Part shown: positions 21,087 through 32,006 of the stretch, one piece after another
How positions within the stretch are numbered: position 1 is the stretch's first letter
Layout of the letters: the number at the start of each line of letters is the position of its first letter
Origin: Paulinella micropora
Lineage: Eukaryota; Cercozoa; Imbricatea; Euglyphida; Paulinellidae
Direction: 5' to 3'
Assembly (NCBI GenBank): GCA_019918135.1
Contig: WBZZ01007033.1
Location: 350,001 to 402,500 of the forward strand
DNA: 52,500 bases
The notes under the pieces: generated by a model
Told to the model about the DNA's origin: nothing
Seen by the model: the letters and a program-made list of their open reading frames with translations, nothing else
The model's database searches: none
Made by a program: the position numbers and the translations under genes

Positions 21087-21509
21087 AATTATGTGTCACT
21101 TACAATAATGTAAAACGAACATTATGAATATAAAGAATTTTTACACGGTGAAAAGAAGATAGCTGCAACGCAGCGAATCTATCAAGTCCTATGCTGATAC
21201 AGCATTTTCGAGGGTCCTTGACTAAAAAAAAATAAATAAAAAACCGTCCCCTTCCCCCGATGTGGAAAGTAGCAAGTCCAACGGATAACGCGCCGTACAG
21301 AGCACACACATAACCTCGAGCTCCTCAAAGTGAACCAAACTTTCTTCACCAACACCTCCATTGGAAGAGGATCATGAAGTCGATCATGAGTTTGTGGATA
21401 CGACCTATTAATTTCTCCCTGTCTGCGCCTCAGCTTCCCCATCAACCCCTAGCATTCGATGGAGATGCCACCAAGAATAATTGGGACGGTGCATACGCGC
21501 AGTCAAGCT
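21087..21509 (-). other. Element 3 3' untranslated region
   Basis: About 420 bp between the end of the RNase H frame and the polypurine tract. No coding signal is seen. Confidence 0.6.
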
Positions 21510-22113
21510 TTAGCCGATTGAGAGGTCGACGTCTGAGCTCGCGACAGAAAAAGACTCCTCACCCTTATCCAAGTAATCTGAAAGACTGACCATGAACTGA
21601 TCGACTAAATATCGAAATTGCGGAGTAGGAAGCGCCTTCGTAAAAACATCAGCTAAGTTTTCGTTGGAAGTCACATACCGGACCGAAACCTTCTTCTCTC
21701 GAACCTGCTCAACAACGTACTGGTGCTTAATCACAAGATGTCGCGAACGCGGACCACCAAGCCCATTTGTTGAAGCGGTGATAGACCCCCCGGTTGTCGG
21801 CATTGATCACAGTGGGCCCTTTCAATGGAAAGCCAATCTCGTGCAAGAAACTCTGAATTGCAACCGCCGACCTCGCTGTTTGAGAGAGCGAAATGACTTC
21901 AGCATCAATAGTCGAAAGCGCGACTGTTGACTGACGTCTCGAATTCCAATAAACCGGACCTGTCATCATGTGTATCTCTCCATTCCTCGAGCGCCGAGTA
22001 AATCGACAATTACCAAAATCCGAATCCGAAAACGACGACAGTTGAAGGGCGGTCAGGGCTACATTAGAAGGAAAAAACAATCCTTTTTCATCACGCAAGT
22101 AGCGATAGACCAT
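21510..22113 (-). pseudogene. Element 3 RNase H
   Basis: Two frames, 22113-21727 (SSFSDSDFGNCRFTRRSRNG, first Asp; STIDAEVISLSQ, Glu; INADNRG, second Asp) and 21803-21510 (GGPRSRHLVIKHQYVVEQV and ENLADVFTKALPTPQFRYLVDQF). They overlap in different phases, so a one-base shift lies near 21790. The fragment keeps Arg in GGPRSRHL, where element 4 has a stop. Confidence 0.85.
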
Positions 22114-23671
22114 TGTTAGTAGCGATCATGGAGCAAGCAACGTCCGGAGCCTGGTGACCCAGCACAGAAATCCTGTTGACAGCATAACAAATCTGAGGCT
22201 GGGTCATAGTAGCCGGCCACATAAGCTCGCCGATCAGCTTAGGAAGCGTCCATTTGCGCAGAGTGCTAGTAGCCGGAGCAAGAGCGGGTTCCTGCACAGT
22301 CGCAGGCGTGGGTGTTGGATTCGCATTTCCATAACCGCGATCACGGAGAATACCGCGAACGTAAGCACGCTGATGAATAAGCAGCCCTTCAGGAAAACGC
22401 TTGAACTGTAGCCCCGTGAATACTTGCACATCGTTCATGTCCTTAAACCTGAACTTAGCCTTCTTCAGTTCACTAATCAAGCGCCGAAATTGCGAATGGA
22501 GAAAACAGAAAACCAACATGTCGTCAGTCTTAAGCAGCAAAACCCAGGGCAATGAATTACCATCTTTCGCACAGCTTGGAGGGAAGGCTCGCCCGCTGTC
22601 ACGCAAAAAGAACACACAAGGGTCGACGGTAGATTGCTGGTATCCTATTGAACGCAAAAACCTAGCAACGTGATCGTGGCACCGACTGCCTGCCTGCTTG
22701 AGCACCAACCACAGAGCCCAAGGGTCGTCGTCCTTCCGGAAACCCTCAGGCGGGACTGAATAAACGAGATCTTCCATATTTGCATGTATGTACGCTTGAG
22801 AGAAATCAATCTGCTTAATTAAAGCATTAAGAGCAACCATGATTGCGCAAAGTATGAGTAACGCGAAGTGATGTGCTACGGGTGTTGATGTTTCATAGGG
22901 GCTAAAATGCTCGTAAGGACTCATCTTACTCCCAAAGATGATGAGTCGAGACTTATACTTTCTCTCCCCAGTCGACTCGTTATGTTTAACAGCATCAACG
23001 AAACCCGTATGTATTGGCGTTACACCATTCTTTTTAGCCTCATCTCTCGAAGCCCAACGCAGGCACCCAGCATCATAGAGTCCCTGCACCTCGGCCTTCC
23101 TCGCCATAACGATGTCTGGATGCACTCGTTTCTCCTTCTCTGAGATAGTGCATGCTTGCGTAAGGAAGCAAAACGAGTGCATCCAGACAAGGGGCAACGA
23201 TTCGCCATCTGTAGCAAGTTTTACAGAATGAGCTGAGTGATGTGTTGGTCGAGCCTTCCTCACCCGAGGTCCAGAAACAATATTTCTGGGGTCATTTGGA
23301 TCACCTCGTATGTCACGAGGAGCCAGCGGTTTGATTGTGGTAGCCACATTTCGAGGAGCAGCACGAGCCTCTCGATCGTTGGGAGCTCTTGGACCTGTTG
23401 GGCGAGTGCTTGTTGTGCTTGGGTTCACAACAGGCAACGAAGGCGACATAATGGGTAGCGAGGGCGAAGGATGCACGAAACCTGGATCAACAGAAAATTG
23501 AGGAAGTGGCAAGACATCATACTGTATTGGGCTCTGTTCTTGTCCCGAGTCGCCACTCTCATCAACAGTTGTTTCCAAAATTGAGCGCTCATCCCGTTGA
23601 ATTTGGTCCAATTTTTGCTGTTCAGGCAACGGCTGAAGTAAGGGAGGACCATCGAAAGACCAAGGTACCAT
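22091..23671 (-). pseudogene. Element 3 reverse transcriptase
   Basis: Contains a proline-rich linker, then RT: TGERKYKSRLIIFGSKM, IKQIDFSQAYIHANMEDLVY (first Asp), PWVLLLKTDDMLVFCF (the DD pair) and LPKLIGELMWPATMTQPQI. Compared with element 4, VLKALYGSPQAGRRW has become VLKQAGSRCHD, an 18-bp loss of the ALYGSP motif conserved across Copia RT, so this RT is very likely inactive. The catalytic box is TDD rather than the common VDD; element 4 shares this, so it is a family trait. Ends at a stop at 22091, just before the RNase H frame. Confidence 0.88.
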
Positions 23672-23705
23672 GTTGACGTCGGCGTTGTACCCACGAACGT
23701 TGGGA

Positions 23706-24540
23706 TCAAACTTTCACGTTGCAACCCTCAGCAAATTTACGGGCTTGATTCAACCACACACGATAGAGTCGACGAAAAATGTTGAAACCTGTAAGTGTAG
23801 CTGGTATCGCCATAGGCAGTCCTTTTCTTGCATCCACTAGACGAACGAAGGCTAAACACCCAATTAGTTGCAGAGAACCTGTAGGGAAGGTTCGTTTCAG
23901 CGTGATTTGATACGGTGATTGACCCTTGTACCTTCCTTTCTGAAGTGGAGTAACCATGCGAATAGCACACTCAGCTTCATTCATTTCTTCCCAAAAGGAC
24001 TCAGGCAATCCTGAATCCAGACGCAACGCCACAGCTCGACCTCCACTCGTTCTGCGATCTCGTTTAGCAATGGGGTTTGATGTAGGTTCGTCGCGAGAGG
24101 ATGGTTTAAGTATAATACCTTTGTTGCCTCAAAACTCCTTCAACAACCTAGAGGTAAACTCGCCGTCTGTTTGTATTGTTTAACTCTTTTACCCGTCTGT
24201 GTTTCGATGAAGTTGATAGTTCTCACAAGCTTCGCAACGTAGTTGGCAGACTCCCTAGTAGGCGCATAGGCATTGACGGTGAAGCCGTATTTCTCTTTCA
24301 TAACCAACTTGTACTTGTTTCCTTAAACAGACGTAACAGGCCACGGTCCACGAAAGTCGACGTTGATCGACTCCTCCAGCTCGAAGTCAGCATCAACTTC
24401 TTTGTTGTCCCTAAAGAAGGGCAAACGCGTAGGTTTTGCGCGAAGACAAGAATGACACTGCTGGGGTAACTTCGCGCGCCAATCTTTGCCGATGATAGTC
24501 CTTCCTTCTTGCTTTGCCAGTTGTTCCATAGCTTCGACGC
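23706..24540 (-). pseudogene. Element 3 integrase, fragmented
   Basis: Pieces in several frames: zinc-binding part (24529-24323: QCHSCLRAK, then INVDFRGPWPV with the first catalytic Asp), then 24032-23706 (LRLDSGLPESFWEEMNEAE, GQSPYQITLKRTFPTG, LIGCLAFVR, LTGFNIFRRLYRV). The middle region with the second Asp and Glu is shifted and partly readable on comparison with element 4. Confidence 0.8.
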
Positions 24541-25149
24541 CGGCGCGTGGCCCGCCATTCTATGAAACGTCATAGCATTGATCGGAGATTTCGCCGCACT
24601 TGGGTTGACTGAAAAGGTCACGCAACCTTTTTCTCTTACTGTTGATGATGGGTCGTAGCGTGTGTTGACATCGAGTGGTTTGTCGTCTTTGCCATCTACA
24701 CGATATAACTTATTAGGCATCATACGACCCCTGCAAACAACGTCCCTTTTGTCGACGTGAATAGGGCGATCGAGCACGACAGCTTGATTGTTATGGAAGA
24801 CGACGGCCTGCTTCATGTCAAAGTCCATTATACCCGGAGACAGAATGTTGTAGGGCGTCGTCTCCGAAACCAGCGCGTCGGCAAATCGAACGGTCGAAAC
24901 CCCCCCTCGTCCAGACACGAATTGGAAACAAGCTGTTGCTTTGCGATTGACCTTCAGTGGCGAGTCCGTAATGCCAGACAGCCTCGTAACTGGTGCGCGC
25001 CTTTCATCCGGAAGGTCCATTGTCGGATGCACAAGCACACGATTACAATCTGAGTCGAGTATAGTTTCACGTCGCTCGTCAATTGTTGCATGTAAGCCAA
25101 CTCCATTAGTCTCCTTGTCGATGTACTTGCCTACAGCACAGTCCACCAA
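24298..25149 (-). pseudogene. Element 3 protease and pre-integrase
   Basis: Aspartic protease of Copia type. The active site reads ILDSDCNRVLVHP, where element family members have DSG, so the Gly is replaced by Asp here and this copy is probably inactive. Downstream TRLSGITDSPLKV and TTPYNILSPGIMDF match element 4. The HHCC pre-integrase start (AMTFHRMAGHA) is in the same frame before it shifts. Confidence 0.85.
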
Positions 25150-25307
25150 CGTAGCCGAGAAGCAGAAAACGAACTTGCAACCGCCGATGGTCTGTAGTCC
25201 ACCCTCGCGTCAGTCTGCAGCGGCGCTTGCATCGTCTCCAGTTGTATAGCGCCGAGCCTGTAGGTCGGAAAGCCAGCTAGTCGTCTATGACTCGAACTTA
25301 TTTCTTG

Positions 25308-26256
25308 TTACCCATACCTAGGTGGCAATGCGATGACTGACGAGCCCGTCGGCCCACGTTCCCTGATTTCATACCGAGTCATTCGTTGAAGTGCGAACCA
25401 AGCAAACTCGACATAAACTGTACCGATGCCACAAGCTGGCAACAATTGAGTCGAAGGTAGGTTGTTCTCCTCCTGCACGTAGTCACAAAAGAGCTCATGA
25501 GCCCTCTTGTCCCGATTCTTACATGTGTTGTCGCAGTAGGAGACCCAGAAGCATATATTGCACCTTTGATGACGACGCAAAGGTTGTTCCAACCTGTCGC
25601 AGGCTTCACAGTGTCGTGGAGGACTGGGATTGGCATGAGGTACCAACGGAGCATGGATAGGTGAGGTGTGGTGACGAGCACAAAACTTGCATTGACAAAA
25701 TTGTCCCTTGCCATCCCTCAGGAACGATGTTGAAGCCAAGCCGCAACGACCAGTACTCCATCTCCGTGACGGAAGCATGACGAAAGCAAAAGTGGACATC
25801 GATTGCCCAGAAGGTAGCTCCACCAGGAAACATAGGATGCGACATCGACTTTGTTAGACGTATATCACCTAACAATTCTCTAGGTAACGCAATCCCAGGT
25901 CGCGACATTGGACGATCATCATATCCGGAGTTCGGTGGTGGTGGCGCCAGCGACTGCCTTTCATCGTCGTCAGTTTCCCTCATGATCATCTCTTTCATCC
26001 AGCGCTCCAACCACAGTAAATTCAGTGTGTTGTCCTTGAGTAGGGTGTTGGGATACCATGGTTCCTCTCGCGGCATAGTGTATGTTCGGGGAGCCCCTAC
26101 TCGCCAATTGTCCGGCCAATGTTCGGGCGGGATAGGAAATCCCTGCGGCGACGCGATCTTCCTCTGCAGTTTAGGCAGAAAGGCCCACAGGTTCAATTTG
26201 AACTGGTAATCATTTTCATCGAGCTTCTGCTCGGTCGTCAACGATTCCCAAGGCAT
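25308..26256 (-). pseudogene. Element 3 Gag-like protein with MYND-type zinc finger
   Basis: The N-terminal frame 26256-25606 has WESLTTEQKLDENDYQFKLN and LLWLERWMKEMI. A shift near 25710 leads into frame 25823-25308, which carries FCQCKFCARHH and then a MYND pattern: CEACDRLEQP, RCNICFWVSYCDNTC and RAHELFC, that is C-x2-C, C-x2-C-x4-YC-x3-C-x7-H-x3-C. MYND fingers usually bind proline-rich peptides in host regulators; in a Gag they would replace the RNA-binding knuckle. The Trp usual before the His is absent. It lies directly upstream of protease on the same strand, which supports its being this element's Gag. Confidence 0.65.
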
Positions 26257-26270
26257 GTTGTCTGGTAAAT

Positions 26271-26490
26271 GAGTAGCGTCTTGCTGGTCCTGTTCCAGGA
26301 ATGAATTCGAAGTCGAAGTGTGCCGTACCTTTCATCGTCACTTTCAAGGTATCGTTGGTGATCCCAGCGAGGTGTGTTGGGTTTGCTTTGTACCTCTTTG
26401 ATATGTTGTGGGAGGGGTGTGCAATGGTGCGATTGCAACCCGAATCGAAGATAGTAAACTTCTTGTTGATGCCTTTGCCCAATAGACTTG
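26271..26490 (-). pseudogene. Second, inverted Copia protease fragment at the element 3/4 junction
   Basis: The minus-strand frame reads GKGINKKFTIFDSGCNRT with an intact DSG, then THLAGITNDTLKVTMKG and stops matching after EFIPGTGPA. The continuation of the same domain, FTDALVTDTAPYNIISPG, is found on the opposite strand from about 27030. One protease gene is therefore split with its halves facing opposite ways, a sign of inversion. Confidence 0.75.
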
Positions 26491-27030
26491 TCGCTTCGGA
26501 ACCTGGTGAGCAGCTGGGGAGCGACCAGGAAGCACATCGTGTGCCTCAACTCCAGCTTTGCCATTGCATCCTGATCAACGGAGCGTGTGCGTTTGAGGTA
26601 TGTCCACTACGAATTCAAAACCTGCGTGATGCCTTCTACTTGGAAGGCGAGCTGTCGGATCACTCTGAAAAAGACAATGACGGGTGAGGAAGACGACGAC
26701 AACATCGATACCGGAACCGAAGACGATGATCACTTGTCGCAAGATAGTGGTGATGAGCGGCCGATCCAGACTGCCCCTAGTGGAAGGGGGACCGGCCCTA
26801 CTGGTCATCAGATGTGCGACGATGCAATCGTGTGTATGGCTTTCGAACCTGCTTCGATGGAGGAGATTGACTCGCTGCTGGCGGAGCCCGCAGAAGCACT
26901 GCCCATGCAAGACGAAGCGTCGGGGGAGGCAGCGGCTTTAGACCCAGCAGAAGAAAAGAATCCTCTTCCTGTGGAGCAGCGAGAAGAGTTGGTCATCGGG
27001 GTAGCCAACCCACACGTCGACTTCTTGCTC
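26491..27030 (+). other. Rearranged junction segment with acidic open frame
   Basis: About 540 bp between the inverted protease fragment and the start of element 4 homology. The plus strand has an open frame (26587-27054) with an acidic stretch (GEEDDDNIDTGTEDDD) and MEEIDSLLAEPAEALP. Inversion logic would favour the minus strand as the original coding strand, so the frame may be fortuitous. No LTR, primer-binding site or target duplication could be found here. Confidence 0.45.
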
Positions 27031-27033
27031 CGA

Positions 27034-30000
27034 CCTGATTTACGGATGCCCTAGTTACAGATACAGCACCGTACAACATCATCTCACCAGGCGTCTTGGA
27101 TATCGACTGGGGCTACACTACGATTTTTCAAAACGGTCAAGCACTTGTGCTCTCTGAACGGATCAAAGTTGATCAATCGGATGTGGTGTGTCGAGGGAGG
27201 ATAATGGGCAATAGACTCTACCGCTTGGACGAGAGAGACGACGTACCTCTACAACTCAACGAGACCTTCAGCCCACCTGACAACAAAGAGGAAGAGAATA
27301 GAGTGTCCTTCTCCGTTAGCCCTCGCCAGACCAAATCACCTATACCTGCTATGACTATACACAGGATTGCGGGGCACGCGAGCGTGGAGACGATGGACAA
27401 ATTGGAAAAGATGCTGGGGAGGATCATAACAGGGAAGAATTGGCGTTTGAAAATACCTTCACAGTGCTCCGCTTGTCAACAGGCAAAGGCAGCAAAGCGT
27501 CCTTTCTACAAAGAAAACAGTATAGATGGCGAATTCAAAGTAGGTGAGTGCCTTCACATCGACTTCCATGGCCCTTGGCCTTCAAAATCACTTCAAGGGA
27601 GCTTATATAAGCTTTGTGTTTCAGACAAGGAGGGCAAGTTTGGGTTCAATTACTTCACTGCAACAAGGGCGAGCGATGGCTATCAACCTAAGGTCGAGTC
27701 ATGCGTTGCATTCTTTCATACACAAACGGGAAATAAAGTAAAGCAGATCCGTACAGATGGGGAGTTCGACACCAGTGCTATGAGAGGCTTCTGTGACAAG
27801 AACGGCATCATCTTGAAGACGACTACACGCGATGAACCAACATCAAACCCTGTTGCAGAGAGAAGCCACAGAACAAGTGGAGGCAGGGCTACAGCATTAC
27901 GATTGGGCGCTCGTTTACCTGAAAGCTTCTGGGAAGAAATGGAGCAGGCAGAATGGTCGATACGCATGGTTTCACCTATGACAAGCGGCAACTACAAAGG
28001 TCAATCACCCTACGAAGTTACGTTGAAACGCACCTTCCCCACTGGGTTCTTACACCCAATTGGCTGTCTTGCGTTTGTACGAGTACATTCTGCGAAAAAA
28101 GGGAGACCGTGGGCAATTCCTGGGACCCTGACAGGGTACAACATATTTCGGCGTCTGTACCGTGTCTACCTCAACAAACAACGTAAAATAGTAGAGGCAC
28201 AGAATGTGAGGTTCAACGACGAAATGCGTGGTTATGACGCAGATATTGGCGCCCAACCCTGGTCTTTCGACTCAGCACCTCTTGCTCAACCGACCGTTGT
28301 AACTGCACCGGATGGTAAAATTTGTCAACAAATTCGCCGGGAACAACGTCCTTTTTCCCAGAACGACGACGACACTGAGGCGACTTCAACAGTCAAAGAA
28401 GAAAAGAGAAATGAGTACGACGTGTCTGTGTCAGACTACTTCAACGACGCAACCCCTGCTGTGCAGATTTCCTTGGCGCCAACCCCAGAGACGCGACCGT
28501 TGCTTGAGAACAACACAGTCCAGGTCGATAGAAGCAGACGCCCTGTTACGTCACTTCGATCTTCAAGAAGGATTGATTTCCCTAGGCCAAGTGACTGGAA
28601 GCAACCTGCTCCGCGTGACATCGATGGGGAAATCAGCAGCAATAACGTCATCAACGCTCCACGAGTACGAAAACCACGCCCAGAACATCACGCCTCTAAT
28701 AGTGTAAAGCTTGCTATAGGCACCGACAATGTCGACGAAGAAGGGAACGTGGGCGAGCTCAAGGCCCTATATGCTGCTAACGAAGATGAACAAACACCCT
28801 TCTGCCTCTACACGCATGTTATACGAATCCCAGAGAAGATGAAAAGGGTAGACAACGACATTTCAGCAGCGAAAAAGAAGGAGGCGGAGGGACTGTACAA
28901 GATGGGCTGCGTTCGTTGGGCGACACGTGAGGAAGCTAAACGCATGGGCATCACGCCGGTACATACTGGCTTTGTAGATGCAGTTAAGCAAAATGAATCC
29001 ACTGGCGTTAAACAATATAAATCTAGGCTGGTGATGTTCGGCAACAAAATGCATAAATACGAACACTACAGTCCGTATGAAACCTCTGCACCAGTAGCTT
29101 TTCATTTTGCTCTGTTGATTCTTTGCTCGCTCATGGCCCTAAACGCGCTCGTAAAGATGATCGACTTCTCCCAGGCTTACATCCACGCGGACATGGAAGA
29201 TATTATTTTCGCTGTTCCCCCAGAAGAGTTCCGGAAAAAGGACGACCGCTTCGCCATCTGGAGAGTGCTGAAAGCACTCTATGGCTCTCCACAGGCTGGA
29301 CGTCGCTGGCACGATTACGTTGCAAGGTTTCTGCGCAAGTTGGGCTATTCGCAATCAACTATAGACCCTTGTGTCTTCTTTCTGGCTACGACGGGTGTTG
29401 GATTCCCACCAACGTGCACGAGCGATCCAAAGGCGCTACCTTGGGTACTGCTACTCAAAACGGACGATATGTTAGTATTCTGCTTTCTTAATAAACAGTT
29501 TGAGAACCTGAAACGGGTACTACTACTAGGGAAATTTCGGTACAAGGATTTAGATGATGTTCGTGTATTCATCGGACTACAGTTTAGGCGCTTCCCGACG
29601 GGACTGCTCATCCATCAACGCGCCTACATTCGAGGTTTGCTGCGCGATCGCAACTACGCCAATGCCAATCCTACCCCTACCCCTTGCACGGTACAGGAGC
29701 CAGCCCCAGCACCAGCTGACTCGCCGCTTTGTCAGTGGTCCCTGCACACAGGTGAACTCATGTGGCCGGCATCAATGACACAGCCACACATCGCCTTCGC
29801 TGTAATCAGGTTGTGCATTTTCGGACATCAAGCCCCGGACGTGGCGTACGCGTTGGTCGGCCGCATCTTCCGCCATCTTCGCGAAGAAAAGGGATTATTT
29901 TCCCCTTCCGACATCAAGCTCGACAAACTCGAGTTCACTTCGTACTCCGACTCCGATTTCGCCAATTGCCGATTCACCCGACGATCAAGGAACGGGGAGA

Positions 30001-30504
30001 TCCATTTGCTTTCTGGCCCGATCCATTGGAATTCAAAAAGACAAACAACCGTGGCACTCTCGACAATGGATGCTGAAGTTATCTCGCTTTCGCACTGTTG
30101 CAATTCAAAGCTTCTTGTCGGAAATGAAGGTTCCAATACAGATGCAGTCCGTTATCCAAGCAGACAACAAAGGCTCCATTACAGCATCTACCAACGGTCT
30201 TGGTGGCCCGTGATCACGACATTTGCAAATCAAGCACCATTACGTAGTAGAACAAGTTCGAGAAAAACGCATCGCTGTACGATACGTCCCCACCAACGAG
30301 AACTTAGCTGACTTGTTCACAAAACCATTGCCCACTCCACAATTCCGGCGTTTATGTGATCAGTTCATGGTTCCCCTGAGCAACTACCTTACCGAAGATG
30401 AGGATTCAATCCCGGACTCCGTGCCGCACGTCGCACCGAAGCCGAGGAAGAAGACCACCAAAAAGAAGGCGTCACCGAAGACAAAGGCACACGCTTCTGG
30501 ATAG
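27034..30504 (+). CDS. Element 4 Pol: protease end, integrase, reverse transcriptase, RNase H
   Basis: One frame (Met at 27096, open upstream to about 27034) runs to 30311. Order: protease C-terminus (DTAPYNIISPG); zinc-binding pre-integrase (IHRIAGHA ... QCSACQQAK); integrase with CLHIDFHGPWP, IRTDGEFD and PVAERSHRTSGGRA as the D, D and E; proline-rich linker; RT with MIDFSQAYIHADMED and LLLKTDDMLVFCF; RNase H with YSDSDFANCRFTRRS and STMDAEVISLS. Near 30095 the frame shifts. The continuing frame has AVIQADNKGS-type sequence and meets a TGA at 30211-30213, where element 3 has Arg (CGA). Frame 30223-30504 completes RNase H (NENLADLFTKPLPTPQF) with a basic tail. These two lesions are the only ones seen in pol. 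Confidence 0.93.
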
Positions 30505-30944
30505 CGCGATCTGCGTCCCAACTATATTTGGACAGTAGTGGACATGGAGCATCGCAGAACTACTGCGCTTCATACGAACTAAGATGATCAACCCAACCGA
30601 AGACAAATGAACGAAACATGTGCCTATACCACCTTCGATGGGACTTGATTATGTTCGGATCACTATCATGCGAGTGCTCTAAGTTCCTAAGTGGAAGGAT
30701 CGACATAACGTTAAGGTTGATTCCGAGCTAATGTCTTGTTCTCTTCCGCCCCGGCGAAGGGGAGAAATTTATTTCTTCTATACTGAAAAGCCAAGGACCC
30801 TTCCTCTGTGTTGGACTCGGTTAATCTCGTGACTTTAGGTATATATGTAATAAACGATGTTAGAAGTGTACTTTTATGCACTGTTTCCCACCGCACATAT
30901 AGTACACTATTGATTTTGACAGATATTGAGTTCAAGGGGGGAAT
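30505..30944 (+). other. Element 4 3' UTR and polypurine tract
   Basis: Non-coding, ending in TTCAAGGGGGGAA (about 30931-30943), which matches the element 3 tract in type and marks the start of the 3' LTR. Confidence 0.7.
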
Positions 30945-31373
30945 TAGCATACACTGAATGCTAGTCATTACATAACATTGTGGAACTCTAATATCTTATT
31001 ACTGGTTGCCACCAGCCACCATATTTCACAATTGCCTGAACTATTACCACCCCCGTAGAATATGCCATACATTATATCTTGATTTCTCATTCGTTATCAC
31101 ACAACTTTCCTTGATTATTACGAGAACTTTCTCACGCATTATTATTGTGACTGTAATAACAGACTACGATAGAGTGATACATTGTACTTCAAGATAGTTC
31201 TGCGCATTCCGTAGAATATTCTGGCCTTCTTTTATTGCGTCGTGCAAGTAAATCATGTCTTTCTCAGTAAACCTAGTTTCACTAATTGTGAAAGTGTCCT
31301 TCTACACAGAAGAATTACCTTTAGGTTTACACCGTCCGACTTACCGTCTTATTAATAATGTTAGTTACCAACA
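30945..31373 (+). repeat. Element 4 3' LTR (probable)
   Basis: About 430 bp between the polypurine tract and the resumption of element 2 integrase at about 31377, close to the 420 bp of the element 3 LTR. Starts with an inverted repeat TAGCAT/ATGCTA. No second copy is in the window, so the ends are approximate and no target duplication could be assigned. Confidence 0.6.
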
Positions 31374-31376
31374 GGA

Positions 31377-32006
31377 GGCAATACGGGAATTAACACCGGG
31401 TATGCGTTTGGCCTCCTTCTAAAGGATGGCACAGCGGCACCACAAGTGCGTTTCATGCGTGAATGCATAAACTTCCTTGAGACGCAAAGCGGCAAGAAGG
31501 TGAAGGAAGTCCGGGTAGACGGTGAGCATACCTCAGCTGACTTCAAGGAGCTGGTCCGGGACACGGGAGTGAGGAAGAGGATCAACACCCTCAACGAACA
31601 CAACAAGAACGCCTATGCCGAAGTGTCCCAACGTGACTTTTGGCGCAAAGCGCGCCATAACCTGGTTAAGGCTCAGCTACCCTATGAGCTCTTGGGATAT
31701 GCGTGGCAGCACGCTATCCTCTTGCACAACCTTTCACCGAAACGATCCGGTGGTGAGGTCCGGATGTTTGAGCTTATGCCCCGTGAAAGGAAGGTGAATT
31801 GGATATCTTACCTTCATCCTTTTGGGTGCCTATGCCACATGGTCGAGGGCAGGTTAGGACATGACGAGAGCCGGACGCACATGGCCGCCTGGTTAGGGCT
31901 GAGTTTGGAGTATTCCGCACACTTGATCCTGTGTGAAGAAAGGGTGTTCCCATGGCGAAACGTCAAGAACTTTGACGACAACCAGCCGGCCTGGCCTTTG
32001 TTGTAA
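31377..32006 (+). pseudogene. Element 2 integrase, C-terminal remainder
   Basis: Starts abruptly in the integrase core (GINTGYAFGLLLKDG), keeps VKEVRVDGEHTSADF (second catalytic Asp), NEHNKNAYAEVSQRDFWRKA (the region of the catalytic Glu), YLHPFGCLCHMV and AWLGLSLEYSAHL. The first Asp and the zinc-binding domain are absent because of the nested elements. Ends in TAA at 32004-32006; Pol-like sequence continues in frame. Confidence 0.85.

Larger units (their letters stand above)
20655..26270 (-). mobile_element. Element 3: Copia-type element nested in element 2, 5' end missing
   Basis: Minus-strand element with a 3' LTR (20655-21074), a polypurine tract just upstream of it, and RNase H, RT, integrase, protease and a MYND-finger Gag in order towards higher coordinates. 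No 5' LTR is found: immediately 5' of Gag, at about 26270, the sequence changes to an extra protease fragment. Its proteins closely resemble those of element 4, so both belong to one family, but element 3 is more decayed. Confidence 0.85.
27031..31373 (+). mobile_element. Element 4: Copia-type element nested in element 2, 5' part missing
   Basis: Plus-strand partner of element 3. It retains the protease C-terminal part, integrase, RT, RNase H, 3' UTR, polypurine tract and 3' LTR. The 5' LTR, Gag and protease active site are missing or moved into the inverted fragment at 26271-26490. The pol frame stays open for 1071 codons, so this is the best preserved copy of its family here. Confidence 0.85.
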
